Below are positions 24,114 to 30,733 of a DNA stretch of 64,000 nt, piece by piece; within the stretch, counting starts at the first letter, position 1, and each line of letters starts with the position of its first letter. A program made the position numbers and the translations under genes. Where the stretch lies: contig URGQ01000002.1 in NCBI GenBank assembly GCA_900547385.1, positions 62,001-126,000 of the forward strand. The letters run 5' to 3'. This DNA is from an uncultured Oscillospiraceae bacterium (GTDB lineage Bacteria > Bacillota > Clostridia > Oscillospirales > Ruminococcaceae). The notes under the pieces were generated by a model. It made no database searches. It had not been told where the DNA came from and saw nothing but the letters and a program-made list of their open reading frames with translations.

Positions 24114-24653
24114 ATGACCGTGGCGAAAAAGATTATTTCCACGCTGTTGGTAGCTGCGGTAGCTGTCGGCATTGGACTGGTGCTGGCGCTGCTTCTCCCT
24201 CAGGGGGAATATCCCCCGCCGGAACCCACCCACACTGAAATGGCGGATACCACCATCCATACTGGCCGTCTGCCGGGCTACGAAAATGCCCCACAGAACA
24301 CCACTCCGGAATACTTTTGGTATCTCTTTAATGGCAGCTTGGCTATGGGGAAGGATGGCAGCCTGCCGCTGCTGCTGGAAAACACCCCAGGCAATGAATG
24401 TGTGATGCGGGTGCGCTACACTCTGGCCGATGGCACCGTGCTGCTCACTACTCCGATTATTAGGGCGGAGGAATACCTGCTGTATGCCTATCCGGATTCC
24501 TTGCCAGAAGCGGGCAGTTATCCTGTTACCGTCAGCATTTTGGTGTTCCACGCCCAGCAGGATCCCGCCACCGATGAACCCTTTGCTACCTACACCGAAC
24601 AGGCCACCCTTACTGTTCCACAGGGTGCTGCGCTGTCGGTCAAGACCACATAA
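24114..24653 (+). CDS. Uncharacterised secreted or membrane-anchored protein
   Basis: 179 aa, SD AGAGGGGG. The N-terminus is a signal anchor (KKIISTLLVAAVAVGIGLVL, residues 5-24), followed by a proline-rich linker and a beta-rich outer domain (RVRYTLADGTVLLTTPII). No family is recognised. A promoter with TTGTGT (24038-24043), 17-base spacer and TATAAT (24061-24066) precedes it. Originally pncB would have followed directly; now only the first 44-66 bases of pncB remain 30 bases downstream, at the left end of the integrated element. Confidence 0.75.
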   Translation: MTVAKKIISTLLVAAVAVGIGLVLALLLPQGEYPPPEPTHTEMADTTIHTGRLPGYENAPQNTTPEYFWYLFNGSLAMGKDGSLPLLLENTPGNECVMRVRYTLADGTVLLTTPIIRAEEYLLYAYPDSLPEAGSYPVTVSILVFHAQQDPATDEPFATYTEQATLTVPQGAALSVKTT

Positions 24654-24682
24654 ATCAGAGGAAGAAAGGATGTTTTACTATT

Positions 24683-24726
24683 ATGAGCGATTATATCACC
24701 CGTGAACGCAACCTGACCCTGCTTAC
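24683..24726 (+). repeat. Left attachment repeat (attL core within pncB')
   Basis: 44 bases starting at the ATG, identical to 38147-38190. A further 22 bases match pncB with four third-position changes only, after which similarity stops at 24749. Confidence 0.8.
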
Positions 24727-24799
24727 TGACTACTATGAATACACCATGATCTTCGTAAAAAGACATGTAAACCCGCTTGATCAAGCCATTTTCAGCTGA
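24683..24799 (+). pseudogene. pncB 5' remnant left of the element
   Basis: Encodes MSDYITRERNLTLLTDYYEY-TM, the first 22 residues of nicotinate phosphoribosyltransferase, then 16 residues of element sequence ending at TGA 24797-24799. The native upstream context (GGAAGAAAGGA) is retained here, so the host promoter now makes at most a 38-aa peptide. The complete gene is at 38147. Confidence 0.8.
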
Positions 24800-24810
24800 T
24801 TGAAAACGCC

Positions 24811-24835
24811 TTTTGACACCAGTTTGACAACTTTT
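24811..24835 (+). repeat. TTTGACAAC repeats at the left end
   Basis: Two copies, TTTTGACACC and GTTTGACAACTTTTT, 11 bases apart. Three more copies in the same orientation lie near the right end (37899-37934). They resemble integrase arm-binding sites. Confidence 0.5.
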
Positions 24836-24874
24836 TAGATATCCATAACTGAGCCCCAATATAAAAGATTTAAA

Positions 24875-24966
24875 CCCTTATATAGCCTCACAAGATTATT
24901 GCGAGATTATATAAGGGCTTACATACTGAGTAAAAATTACCCCGCCTCATCGGCGGGGAATTTTTT
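24875..24966 (+). terminator. Inverted repeat and terminator at the element's left end
   Basis: CCCTTATATA (24875-24884) pairs with TATATAAGGG (24908-24917). Then CCCCGCC (24940-24946) pairs with GGCGGGG (24952-24958), followed by AATTTTTT, a good terminator that would stop transcription arriving from the host side. Confidence 0.7.
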
Positions 24967-24967
24967 A

Positions 24968-24995
24968 TTGACAACTCTGTCAAATCGTGTAGAAT
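24968..24995 (+). promoter_or_regulatory. Promoter of the structured RNA
   Basis: TTGACA (24968-24973), 16-base spacer, TAGAAT (24990-24995). The first long helix of the RNA begins at 25003, right at the expected start site. Confidence 0.65.
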
Positions 24996-25001
24996 ATAAA
25001 T

Positions 25002-25350
25002 TGTGGAAGCCAATCGTCTACTCAAACGAGCGATGGAGATGTGTCTCTTCAACCCGGTCGTAGACGGTGGACGGTTTAAAAAGACGGTTGCCTGTTATCC
25101 CGCGAGTGCGGAGAGAAAGGTGAATGTATAGCCCTCGTGGGAAATTTATTTCTCAGGGAGGTGATACATACGCTTCAAGAAGTTTTCTGGATTGCGTCTA
25201 TCTGCTGGATTTTCATCCAAGTATGGGACAAATTCTATAACAGAAAGAAGTGAGCCGTCTGCCGCAAACAGATGACTCACTGAGTGTTGGGGATAATCCC
25301 CTGTTTCAGATGTAGGTATCAACTTGTGGCAACCGTCTTGGTTTCCACGC
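25002..25350 (+). ncRNA. Candidate structured RNA, possibly a type I toxin-like mRNA
   Basis: Long-range helices close on each other. P1 is GTGGAAGCC (25003-25011) with GGTTTCCAC (25340-25348). P2 is 25013-25021 with 25060-25068. P3 is AAGACGGTTGCC (25081-25092) with GGCAACCGTCTT (25328-25339), 12 bp and perfect. P4 is TCCCGCGAG (25098-25106) with 25134-25142. A further hairpin joins 25250-25261 and 25269-25280. P3 and P1 abut on the 3' side with no gap. Between P4 and the 3' arms lies a strong ribosome binding site and a 30-codon hydrophobic ORF. No known Rfam class is recognised by eye. The pairing of 5' and 3' ends around a small hydrophobic ORF resembles type I toxin mRNAs, but no convincing antisense promoter was seen. 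Confidence 0.6.
25161..25253 (+). CDS. Small hydrophobic micro-ORF inside the structured RNA
   Basis: From GTG 25161 the frame encodes 30 aa: (M)IHTLQEVFWIASICW then IFIQVWDKFYNRKK. It has one hydrophobic helix with Trp residues and a basic NRKK end, the usual form of small membrane-active peptides. The start is uncertain: GGGAGGTGAT (25156-25165), a near-perfect anti-16S match, overlaps the GTG, and a start at ATA 25164 or ACG 25170 would have better spacing but needs a rare codon. It could be a toxin-like or holin-like peptide, or a decayed gene. Confidence 0.4.
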   Translation: MIHTLQEVFWIASICWIFIQVWDKFYNRKK

Positions 25351-25406
25351 TTTAATTGTAACAGATATTAAAATCTAATGCAATAGAAAAGGTAAACTTT
25401 TTAAAC

Positions 25407-25442
25407 AATGGCTGTCACATTTTATCTGTGACAGCCATTTTC
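25407..25442. terminator. Strong bidirectional terminator
   Basis: AATGGCTGTCACA (25407-25419) pairs perfectly with TGTGACAGCCATT (25427-25439). It separates the plus-strand RNA from the minus-strand lysis genes. Confidence 0.8.
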
Positions 25443-25527
25443 ATAAATGATCTGCGCTTAAAGTGGCAGGGCACTTATTGGGGAACTTGTTTATAGCATA
25501 TAGGATAAGCAGGTTCCCTAATTTTAA

Positions 25528-25938
25528 TCACGCAACAGAGCCGTTCTTTACGCGCTTAACAGTAGCCTCGATGAGAGCAGTAATATATCCCTCCAGGTCG
25601 CCAAAGGCTTCAGACAGATACTCTTTTGCATCCTCGGAGAGGATATCAGTCACAGCGTGCAAAGTCTTCTCAAAGGCGGCTTTTTGCGCCTCTGGAGTGA
25701 ATTCGCCGCTTGCCTTAATCGCATCAACGAAAGTCTGGTTAGTGGCTTCTACGCAATCTACGACGGTCTCCTTAAGCATGAGGATGTACTTTGCGAGAGT
25801 TTCGTTCTTCGTGTTCTTAGCGGCAGCGTCCATCTTTTCTCGTATAACCTTGATAAGGAATACGGTTAGGATGCCCATGAGCGGGACAACAACAGTCTGC
25901 ATGATTTCATTTAAAAGAGTAATCCAAGTAGTCTCCAT
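25528..25938 (-). CDS. Phage holin, LLH family
   Basis: 136 aa, SD GGAGGT upstream. The N-terminus has a single membrane segment (VVVPLMGILTVFLIKVIREK, about residues 16-35), followed by a long amphipathic helical region with many Ala, Lys and Glu. This matches the LLH-type holin family of Firmicutes phages. It would form the membrane lesion that lets the endolysin reach the wall. It lies 14 bases after the M23 endolysin gene on the same strand, in the usual lysis cassette arrangement. Confidence 0.75.
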   Translation of the reverse strand: METTWITLLNEIMQTVVVPLMGILTVFLIKVIREKMDAAAKNTKNETLAKYILMLKETVVDCVEATNQTFVDAIKASGEFTPEAQKAAFEKTLHAVTDILSEDAKEYLSEAFGDLEGYITALIEATVKRVKNGSVA

Positions 25939-25952
25939 AATAATACCTCCAA

Positions 25953-27176
25953 TTATTTAATCACTTTCATGTCTTTGTCTTCCGATGTGGCAAATCCATC
26001 GGTGACAATTTGTACGCTTTGATAGTCCGGCGGGGGAACCTTCGTATGAATAAATACAGCAGGGTTAACAGTGGATGCAGTGCCGGCCTTTAGAATTGTT
26101 CCGTTACGACCAATCGTTGGCGTATAGCACGCATACTGTTCTCTGGCGTCGGTATCAATCTCATAATGCAGATGAACTCCGGTGCTCAAAACGCCAGTCT
26201 TACCCATAACACCGATCTTGGTGTCCTTGGTAACAGCCTGTCCTTCTTTAACCGCGATGGAAGCCAAATGGAAATAGCGAATGATTACATCCTGCGACTT
26301 GCCAGTATCCTCATTCAGACACTTTTCGTACTTAATTGCTACGATGTTACCACAAATGGAGTCCATACCACATCGAATTACTTTACCGTCGCCAGATGCA
26401 TAAATCGTTCTATCGCCCTTAATGGAAATCGCATCGTGACCATAATGGGTACAGCGGAATACCGAGCGGTACTTAGTGTTCATATAGCCAGATGTGATTT
26501 TCATGTTGTTAATAGGCTGAATAAGAGTTTGATACGAAGAAGAGCTGCCCTGCGGCAGCTCTTTCTTAAACTCTTTTTCAAAATATTTAGGGACATCATT
26601 TGGCCCGACAAGGGTGGCGAGGGGATGGAGAATTGCCGTCTGTTCGTTACCAACTACAAGCACATCTAACGGATCAAGAAGGGTCTTGTCCGTAGCACCG
26701 GACGCAATGAGCAACCGGCTCGCAGACTCCTTAAACCCTACAGTATAGAATGGATACTTTGTATCGGTATCAACTTCCATGTGAATGTGATTGTACCACT
26801 TATGATTGCCGCTTACCTTTCCGATAGGAGTGTAAGCAGCCACACGGTCGCCCTTCTTCACATAGAGGGTAATCATGTGGGCATATCTTGCAATCAGATC
26901 CATCGTCTTCTTCTTCGACGGCACATAGATATTGACATACTTGATAACAACAATGCCACCAGCGGAACCATTATTCATTTCAACACCAAGGACTTCCCCT
27001 GTGGCACCAGCAAGCACATCAAAGTCTGTATCACCAAGGGAGTCAAAATCAACTCCATAGTGATTATAACCGTAATGATCTTTATACTTCTTCGCCTTAA
27101 AGCCAGCAGAAATTGTACACTGCTTCATAGGGTAGAACAGAAGCTGTGAGTTCTGTGGCAAAACAAAATTCGACAC
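25953..27176 (-). CDS. Tandem M23 (LytM) metallopeptidase, phage endolysin-like
   Basis: 407 aa from GTG 27176, directly after the stop of the upstream gene with AAAGGAG before it. Two complete M23 domains are present. The first has HYGVDFDSLGD and HIHMEVD; the second has HYGHDAISIKGD and HLHYEID, which supply the H-x-x-x-D and H-x-H zinc ligands of each. M23 enzymes cut peptide cross-links in peptidoglycan. No signal peptide is seen, which fits release through the neighbouring holin. Two intact catalytic domains in one chain are unusual; endolysins normally join one catalytic domain to a wall-binding domain. Confidence 0.85.
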   Translation of the reverse strand: MSNFVLPQNSQLLFYPMKQCTISAGFKAKKYKDHYGYNHYGVDFDSLGDTDFDVLAGATGEVLGVEMNNGSAGGIVVIKYVNIYVPSKKKTMDLIARYAHMITLYVKKGDRVAAYTPIGKVSGNHKWYNHIHMEVDTDTKYPFYTVGFKESASRLLIASGATDKTLLDPLDVLVVGNEQTAILHPLATLVGPNDVPKYFEKEFKKELPQGSSSSYQTLIQPINNMKITSGYMNTKYRSVFRCTHYGHDAISIKGDRTIYASGDGKVIRCGMDSICGNIVAIKYEKCLNEDTGKSQDVIIRYFHLASIAVKEGQAVTKDTKIGVMGKTGVLSTGVHLHYEIDTDAREQYACYTPTIGRNGTILKAGTASTVNPAVFIHTKVPPPDYQSVQIVTDGFATSEDKDMKVIK

Positions 27177-27428
27177 TTAATCATCTCCTTTTTCTTCTCT
27201 CTTGCGTTTCTTCTTTGAAGGCTCAAATTTATCAGTTGCTTCCTTTACCGTATCGGCCACCTTAATCAGTGCCAAAGCAAACGCCTCAATCCCGAAATAG
27301 GTAAATACATTTTCCGTTAAAGTGGTCGGTTCGCTACAGCCAGTTGAAAACATCAGCACAAGGACAGCAATTGTATAGATGATCACAGTTGAAATGCAGA
27401 AAATAACAATTTTCTTTGAGAATTTCAT
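27177..27428 (-). CDS. Small phage-type membrane protein
   Basis: 83 aa with two hydrophobic segments (IVIFCISTVIIYTIAVLVLM at about 6-25, and FTYFGIEAFALALIKVA at about 43-59) and a strongly basic/acidic tail (KKKRKREEKGDD). The first gene of the lysis operon, abutting the M23 gene. It may be a second holin or an antiholin-type protein; no family is firmly recognised. Confidence 0.65.
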   Translation of the reverse strand: MKFSKKIVIFCISTVIIYTIAVLVLMFSTGCSEPTTLTENVFTYFGIEAFALALIKVADTVKEATDKFEPSKKKRKREEKGDD

Positions 27429-27434
27429 TTAAAA

Positions 27435-27764
27435 TCACGCAACCTTTATTACATAACGAAGCCATCCTTTGCATTCTTCCGAAACGAATTTATCAATACT
27501 ATATCTGCGATTGCTATAGCAGAACCCTGCATTTAAGAAACGGAATTTGTCAACAGAGTTAGGGTACTTGTAGTAAGCTACCCAATGGTACTAACCGCCG
27601 ACATTATAAAGAAGAATGCCAACATTTAAATCTGAATAGCCTTTCTTTGTAAGCTTAAACCCCTTAAACGCTTTGTGCTTAATTAAAAATGCGACCATTT
27701 GGAATATGTTTGTACCCCACCGCGCTCCCGCAAATAGAGTTTTGTTAAACCAATTGTATGGCAT
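27435..27764 (-). pseudogene. Broken phage gene with an in-frame TAG
   Basis: On the minus strand the frame reads MPYNWFNKTLFAGARWGTN, later VGILLYNVGG, then TAG (27591-27593), and continues in frame as YHWVAYYKYPNSVDKFRF to a TGA at 27435-27437. Both sides of the stop look like coding sequence; G-x-HWVA resembles the catalytic-His segment of C39-like cysteine peptidases. The 5' part is missing or overlapped by a plus-strand gene. A nonsense change (for example TGG to TAG) is the simplest reading. Confidence 0.4.
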
Positions 27765-27975
27765 GAAAGTTAAAACAACCGTAGTTCGGCCAATCAGGCA
27801 AAGGGATGGCAGTTGGAAGACCGTTATGGAGCATATCGAAGAAGAGATTCCGGATCGTGGGCGCCACCTTATAATTTGCAATAAGTGCATTTCTGAAACA
27901 TACCCTGATTGCATTGCTAAGTGTGGGGTTGAGAAGCAATGGCGGAATCAGAAAGTCAATATCGTTAAGAGCTGA
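27763..27975 (+). CDS. Small protein with a possible zinc-binding Cys cluster
   Basis: 70 aa: begins MKVKTTVVRPIRQRDGSWKT and contains CNKCISETYPDCIAKC, a C-x2-C-x8-C-x3-C pattern. No SD is seen before ATG 27763, and the start lies exactly where the opposite-strand gene fragment ends, so the upstream region may have been lost in a rearrangement. Family not identified. The protein-like composition argues for a real or recently real gene. Confidence 0.4.
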   Translation: MKVKTTVVRPIRQRDGSWKTVMEHIEEEIPDRGRHLIICNKCISETYPDCIAKCGVEKQWRNQKVNIVKS

Positions 27976-28020
27976 GGGTAAAATCTTGGCTCTTTTTTTG
28001 CTTAAAAAGGAGCGTTATTG

Positions 28021-28056
28021 CATGAGATTTGATGAAAGCCATGAAGTGAATACCTC
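28021..28056 (+). pseudogene. Gene start cut by the spoVT repeat
   Basis: AAGGAG is followed by ATG 28021 and 12 codons (MRFDESHEVNTS) before the direct repeat begins at 28057. After that the frame reads repeat sequence only. It marks the left insertion point of the repeat. Confidence 0.45.
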
Positions 28057-28794
28057 AATACATCGCCCTCCGATCGCTCGACCGGAGGGCGCACCTATAT
28101 CCATTACAGCTCCATCTGCTTCCCGAGATAGCTTGCTGCCGCCTGAATGAGCTTCTGCTCGGCGTCCCCGGGACGGTCGCTTTCCTTGTTTTGCAGGAAC
28201 ATCACGCTGCCGCATACATCACCGGAGGAGATGATAGGGGACTGCACCAGTGCATAATAGGCAACACCCTCAATGGGCTGTAACGGCTGCCCATCGCCTG
28301 CCGAAAAGCTCCTGCGGTTCTCAATTTGATCTTCAAGACCGTGTGACACCCGACGCTCCAGCACCTCCCGCCGGCTGATGCCGCTGACCGCTACCACATG
28401 GTCTCGGTCGGTGATCAGCACCGGATATCCTGCCGTTCGATACAGCACCTCGCAATACTGCGCTGCGATGCTGCCCAGCTCGCTGATAGGGGAGTACTTC
28501 TTAAAAATGACCTCCCCCTCGTTGCTGACGAAAATCTCCAACGGGTCGCCCTCACGGATACGCATGGTCCTGCGGATCTCTTTGGGAATTACTACTCTCC
28601 CGCGAGTGTGTGATAATTGGACCAACACGGGAAAACCGCTTGATCAAGCCATTTTTTCGTGTTCGCAATTCCTGTATGACCGATTTTTTGAGAAATTCCA
28701 GAATAAGGAAGGCGAAATAGGGCGAAAAACACGGGAAAATGAGTGCCGATCAAGACCAGCCGTCCAAGTATATTTTTGAAATAAAAGGAAGGAT
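28057..28794. repeat. Direct repeat A (spoVT unit)
   Basis: About 738 bp, matching 35230-35968 in the same orientation at an offset of 7173. It holds a spoVT-like gene with its terminator (GCCCTCCG/CGGAGGGC) and about 165 bp upstream. The centre is essentially identical; differences gather at both ends. Confidence 0.9.
28104..28628 (-). CDS. SpoVT-like AbrB-family regulator, copy 1
   Basis: 174 aa. SpoVT is a late forespore regulator with an AbrB DNA-binding domain and a GAF-like C-terminal domain. GRVVIPKEIRRTMRIREGDPLEIF and KKYSPISELG are nearly those of SpoVT, and the GAF-like part runs from about 45 to 170. The N-terminus is odd: instead of MKATGIVRRIDDL the protein has about 9 unrelated residues (LVQLSHTR) from a GTG without a clear SD, so the first AbrB strand is lost or replaced. 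DNA binding may be altered. The protein is identical to the copy at 35277-35801. Confidence 0.8.
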   Translation of the reverse strand: MLVQLSHTRGRVVIPKEIRRTMRIREGDPLEIFVSNEGEVIFKKYSPISELGSIAAQYCEVLYRTAGYPVLITDRDHVVAVSGISRREVLERRVSHGLEDQIENRRSFSAGDGQPLQPIEGVAYYALVQSPIISSGDVCGSVMFLQNKESDRPGDAEQKLIQAAASYLGKQMEL

Positions 28795-28945
28795 TTTTCG
28801 ACCACAATTCGAGTGGGTCGTGCACCAATGTAACACATGCATATATACAATAGTCCAATGGCTTATTTCCTGTGAGCAGCATGGGTTCAGGACAAAGTCC
28901 TGGCAGAAAATAATGTACCTGCCGTCGTAGATATTCCAGTTCACT

Positions 28946-28997
28946 AATCCGAGTTGTATTGTCCAAACGGACAGCACAGCTCGGATTATTTCTTTTG
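28946..28997 (+). repeat. Hairpin in the 28.8-29.07 kb gap
   Basis: AATCCGAG (28946-28953) pairs with CTCGGATT (28980-28987), with an inner GTCC/GGAC stem, followed by ATTTCTTTT. It may act as a terminator on the plus strand. The rest of this 270-base gap contains only a decayed frame related to the gene at 35914. Confidence 0.5.
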
Positions 28998-29031
28998 CGC
29001 AAAATGCCGCCTGCCGTTCTGACTGGTATTG

Positions 29032-29068
29032 AGGAAGGGGACGATCCTTACGGGACCGTCCCCTTCCT
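29032..29068 (-). terminator. Inverted repeat after the cargo operon
   Basis: AGGAAGGGGACG (29032-29043) pairs perfectly with CGTCCCCTTCCT (29057-29068). It lies just beyond the stop of the 44-aa gene. No strong T-run. Confidence 0.6.
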
Positions 29069-29074
29069 ATACTT

Positions 29075-29209
29075 TTAATGCTCACAGTGCCCGCAGTCAT
29101 TGCAGGGCTCCCCACGCTTGCAGGGCGGCAGTGCCAGCAGCTGCTGATAAAACACGGCAGGCAGCGGCTCTCCCTCCCTTGGCAGGGCGGGCAGATTCTG
29201 TTTCACCAT
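29075..29209 (-). CDS. 44-aa cysteine-rich protein coupled to the FAD oxidoreductase
   Basis: The ATG at 29209 overlaps the end of the FAD oxidoreductase gene, so translation is probably coupled. The N-terminal part is MVKQNLPALPREGEPLP; the end is PPCKRGEPCNDCGHCEH, with four Cys and two His in 15 residues. Such a cluster could hold zinc or an iron-sulfur centre. It is too short to be an enzyme; it may deliver electrons to, or help assemble, the flavoprotein. No family recognised. Confidence 0.55.
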   Translation of the reverse strand: MVKQNLPALPREGEPLPAVFYQQLLALPPCKRGEPCNDCGHCEH

Positions 29210-30693
29210 TGACGGAAATCGGCAATTCCCGCCGCTTCCTGTGCTTTTTTTGCCATGGCGGTGTAAAGGCCGTACTCGTGAGCCTCGCACAGCTCCGTAT
29301 AGGATGGATCGGTGTGAGGATTGCGGGGCAGGGGCACATCCTGCTCCCCCGCCAAAATGTCCTGTACCCTTTTGATGTCTACATTCCGGACAGTAGTTCC
29401 CTCTGCAACAGCTACGGCGGCAGCCACACCGGCAGCCTGACCCGTGCCCACGCACTGAGGAATGAGGTTCAGCCAGTCGATGGCAACATTGTCAGCGGAG
29501 ATGTGGCGGCCGGGGCAGAGCAATCCTTCCACCTGCTGAGGCAGAATCGCCCGATAGGGAATCTCCACGGGACCGCAATCGTTGATCTGACAGATGGTAG
29601 AGTGCCACGCAATGACGTCCTCGTGCTTGGTGGCAAAGGCGAAGTCATTTGCGGTCATGACATACTCGCCCTTCAGTCTGTAAGAGCAGCGGTAGCCCAG
29701 CTGCGGTGCAATGTCATAGAGATAGGCATTGCGGAATGCTACGGGAACAGCCTCTTTCAGGTAATCCAGTACCTGACGCATCGTATCTCTGGTCTCGATC
29801 TCGGTCTTGGTCTGGTCTGCTACAGTAGAGCAGTCCATATTGGGGTGCCAGTTGTTGATCCAGCACATATCGTTCTGGTTGGTGGGCAGGGGCATGCAGC
29901 GGAAGCCTGCGATAGCAGAAAGCTGCGCTCGCAGAGCGTTCAGTGCCTCCGGGCTGCGCCTCTTCCATGCCTCGAACTGATCCCAGTCGATACCTGCAAT
30001 GCGCCACACCAGAGCAGTGGTGGAGGAGCGGCATTCCCCGTCTGCCAAAGAAGAATAGGGGGCACCGGTCTGTCGGAAGATGTCGCCATCACCAGTGGCA
30101 TCAATAACAACCTTAGCCAGTACAGCCTTGCGTCCCTCTTTGGACTCAAATGCCACGCCCTGAATGGTGTTCTCTTTCATGATGGGGCGGGCACCCCAGG
30201 AGTGATACATCACCCGGATCGCATCTTGATGCTCCAAAAGCATCTTATCCATCTCAATCTTCAGCTGATTGGGCTCATAGTACACCGCACGCACCAGACA
30301 GGAAGGCTTGGCTCCCTCGAAACCGCCGCGGCTGACGCAGTCATGGATCGAACTCCAAGCATCGATGAGCACAGGGTCCCGACTGCCGATGTCCTTTAGT
30401 GCAGGACCGCGCACGGCGCCGGGAATCGGCTGCAGACGGGTAAACCATTCCTCTTGAAGACCCCGCACAAAAGATTTGTTGTACCATGACAGGTTGGGAA
30501 CCATAATGACATAACCGCCCGTGACATCGCCGCCAGAGTAGCCGTAGCGCTCCATCAGCACAATATTCCTGCAGCCCGCACGAGCGGCGGCAATGGCGGC
30601 GGAATGGCCGGCACAGCCGCTGCCCACCACCAGCACATCGCACTGGTCATAGACCTCAATATCACGGGCGTTTTCGGTATAAAATTCCTTCAT
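29203..30693 (-). CDS. FAD-dependent oxidoreductase (FAD_oxidored type)
   Basis: 496 aa from ATG 30693, which has GAGG 6 bases upstream; a longer frame to 30711 lacks an SD. The N-terminus has a dinucleotide fold (DVLVVGSGCAGHSAAIAAAR), and VVIDATGDGDIFRQTGAPY is the second FAD motif. CPGRHISADNVAID near residue 410 is typical of the PF12831-type family found in catabolic clusters. It is likely to oxidise or reduce an organic acid. It forms an operon with the MmgE/PrpD and SLC13 genes upstream and the cysteine-rich protein downstream. The substrate is unknown. Confidence 0.85.
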   Translation of the reverse strand: MKEFYTENARDIEVYDQCDVLVVGSGCAGHSAAIAAARAGCRNIVLMERYGYSGGDVTGGYVIMVPNLSWYNKSFVRGLQEEWFTRLQPIPGAVRGPALKDIGSRDPVLIDAWSSIHDCVSRGGFEGAKPSCLVRAVYYEPNQLKIEMDKMLLEHQDAIRVMYHSWGARPIMKENTIQGVAFESKEGRKAVLAKVVIDATGDGDIFRQTGAPYSSLADGECRSSTTALVWRIAGIDWDQFEAWKRRSPEALNALRAQLSAIAGFRCMPLPTNQNDMCWINNWHPNMDCSTVADQTKTEIETRDTMRQVLDYLKEAVPVAFRNAYLYDIAPQLGYRCSYRLKGEYVMTANDFAFATKHEDVIAWHSTICQINDCGPVEIPYRAILPQQVEGLLCPGRHISADNVAIDWLNLIPQCVGTGQAAGVAAAVAVAEGTTVRNVDIKRVQDILAGEQDVPLPRNPHTDPSYTELCEAHEYGLYTAMAKKAQEAAGIADFRQW

Positions 30694-30733
30694 AGAAACC
30701 TCGCTATTCATTGATAGACCGGGGACGGCAGGC

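Noticed and set aside
24670..24705. A small gene starting at ATG 24670 before the pncB remnant
   Set aside because: It stops after about a dozen codons and overlaps the pncB start in another frame.
28739..28930. A 63-aa plus-strand gene after repeat A
   Set aside because: Only its first codons match the gene at 35914; the rest has no coding character and ends near a hairpin, so it looks like a relic.
29029..30399. A 456-aa plus-strand open frame opposite the FAD oxidoreductase
   Set aside because: The minus strand has the flavin-binding motifs and operon context; the plus frame has none.
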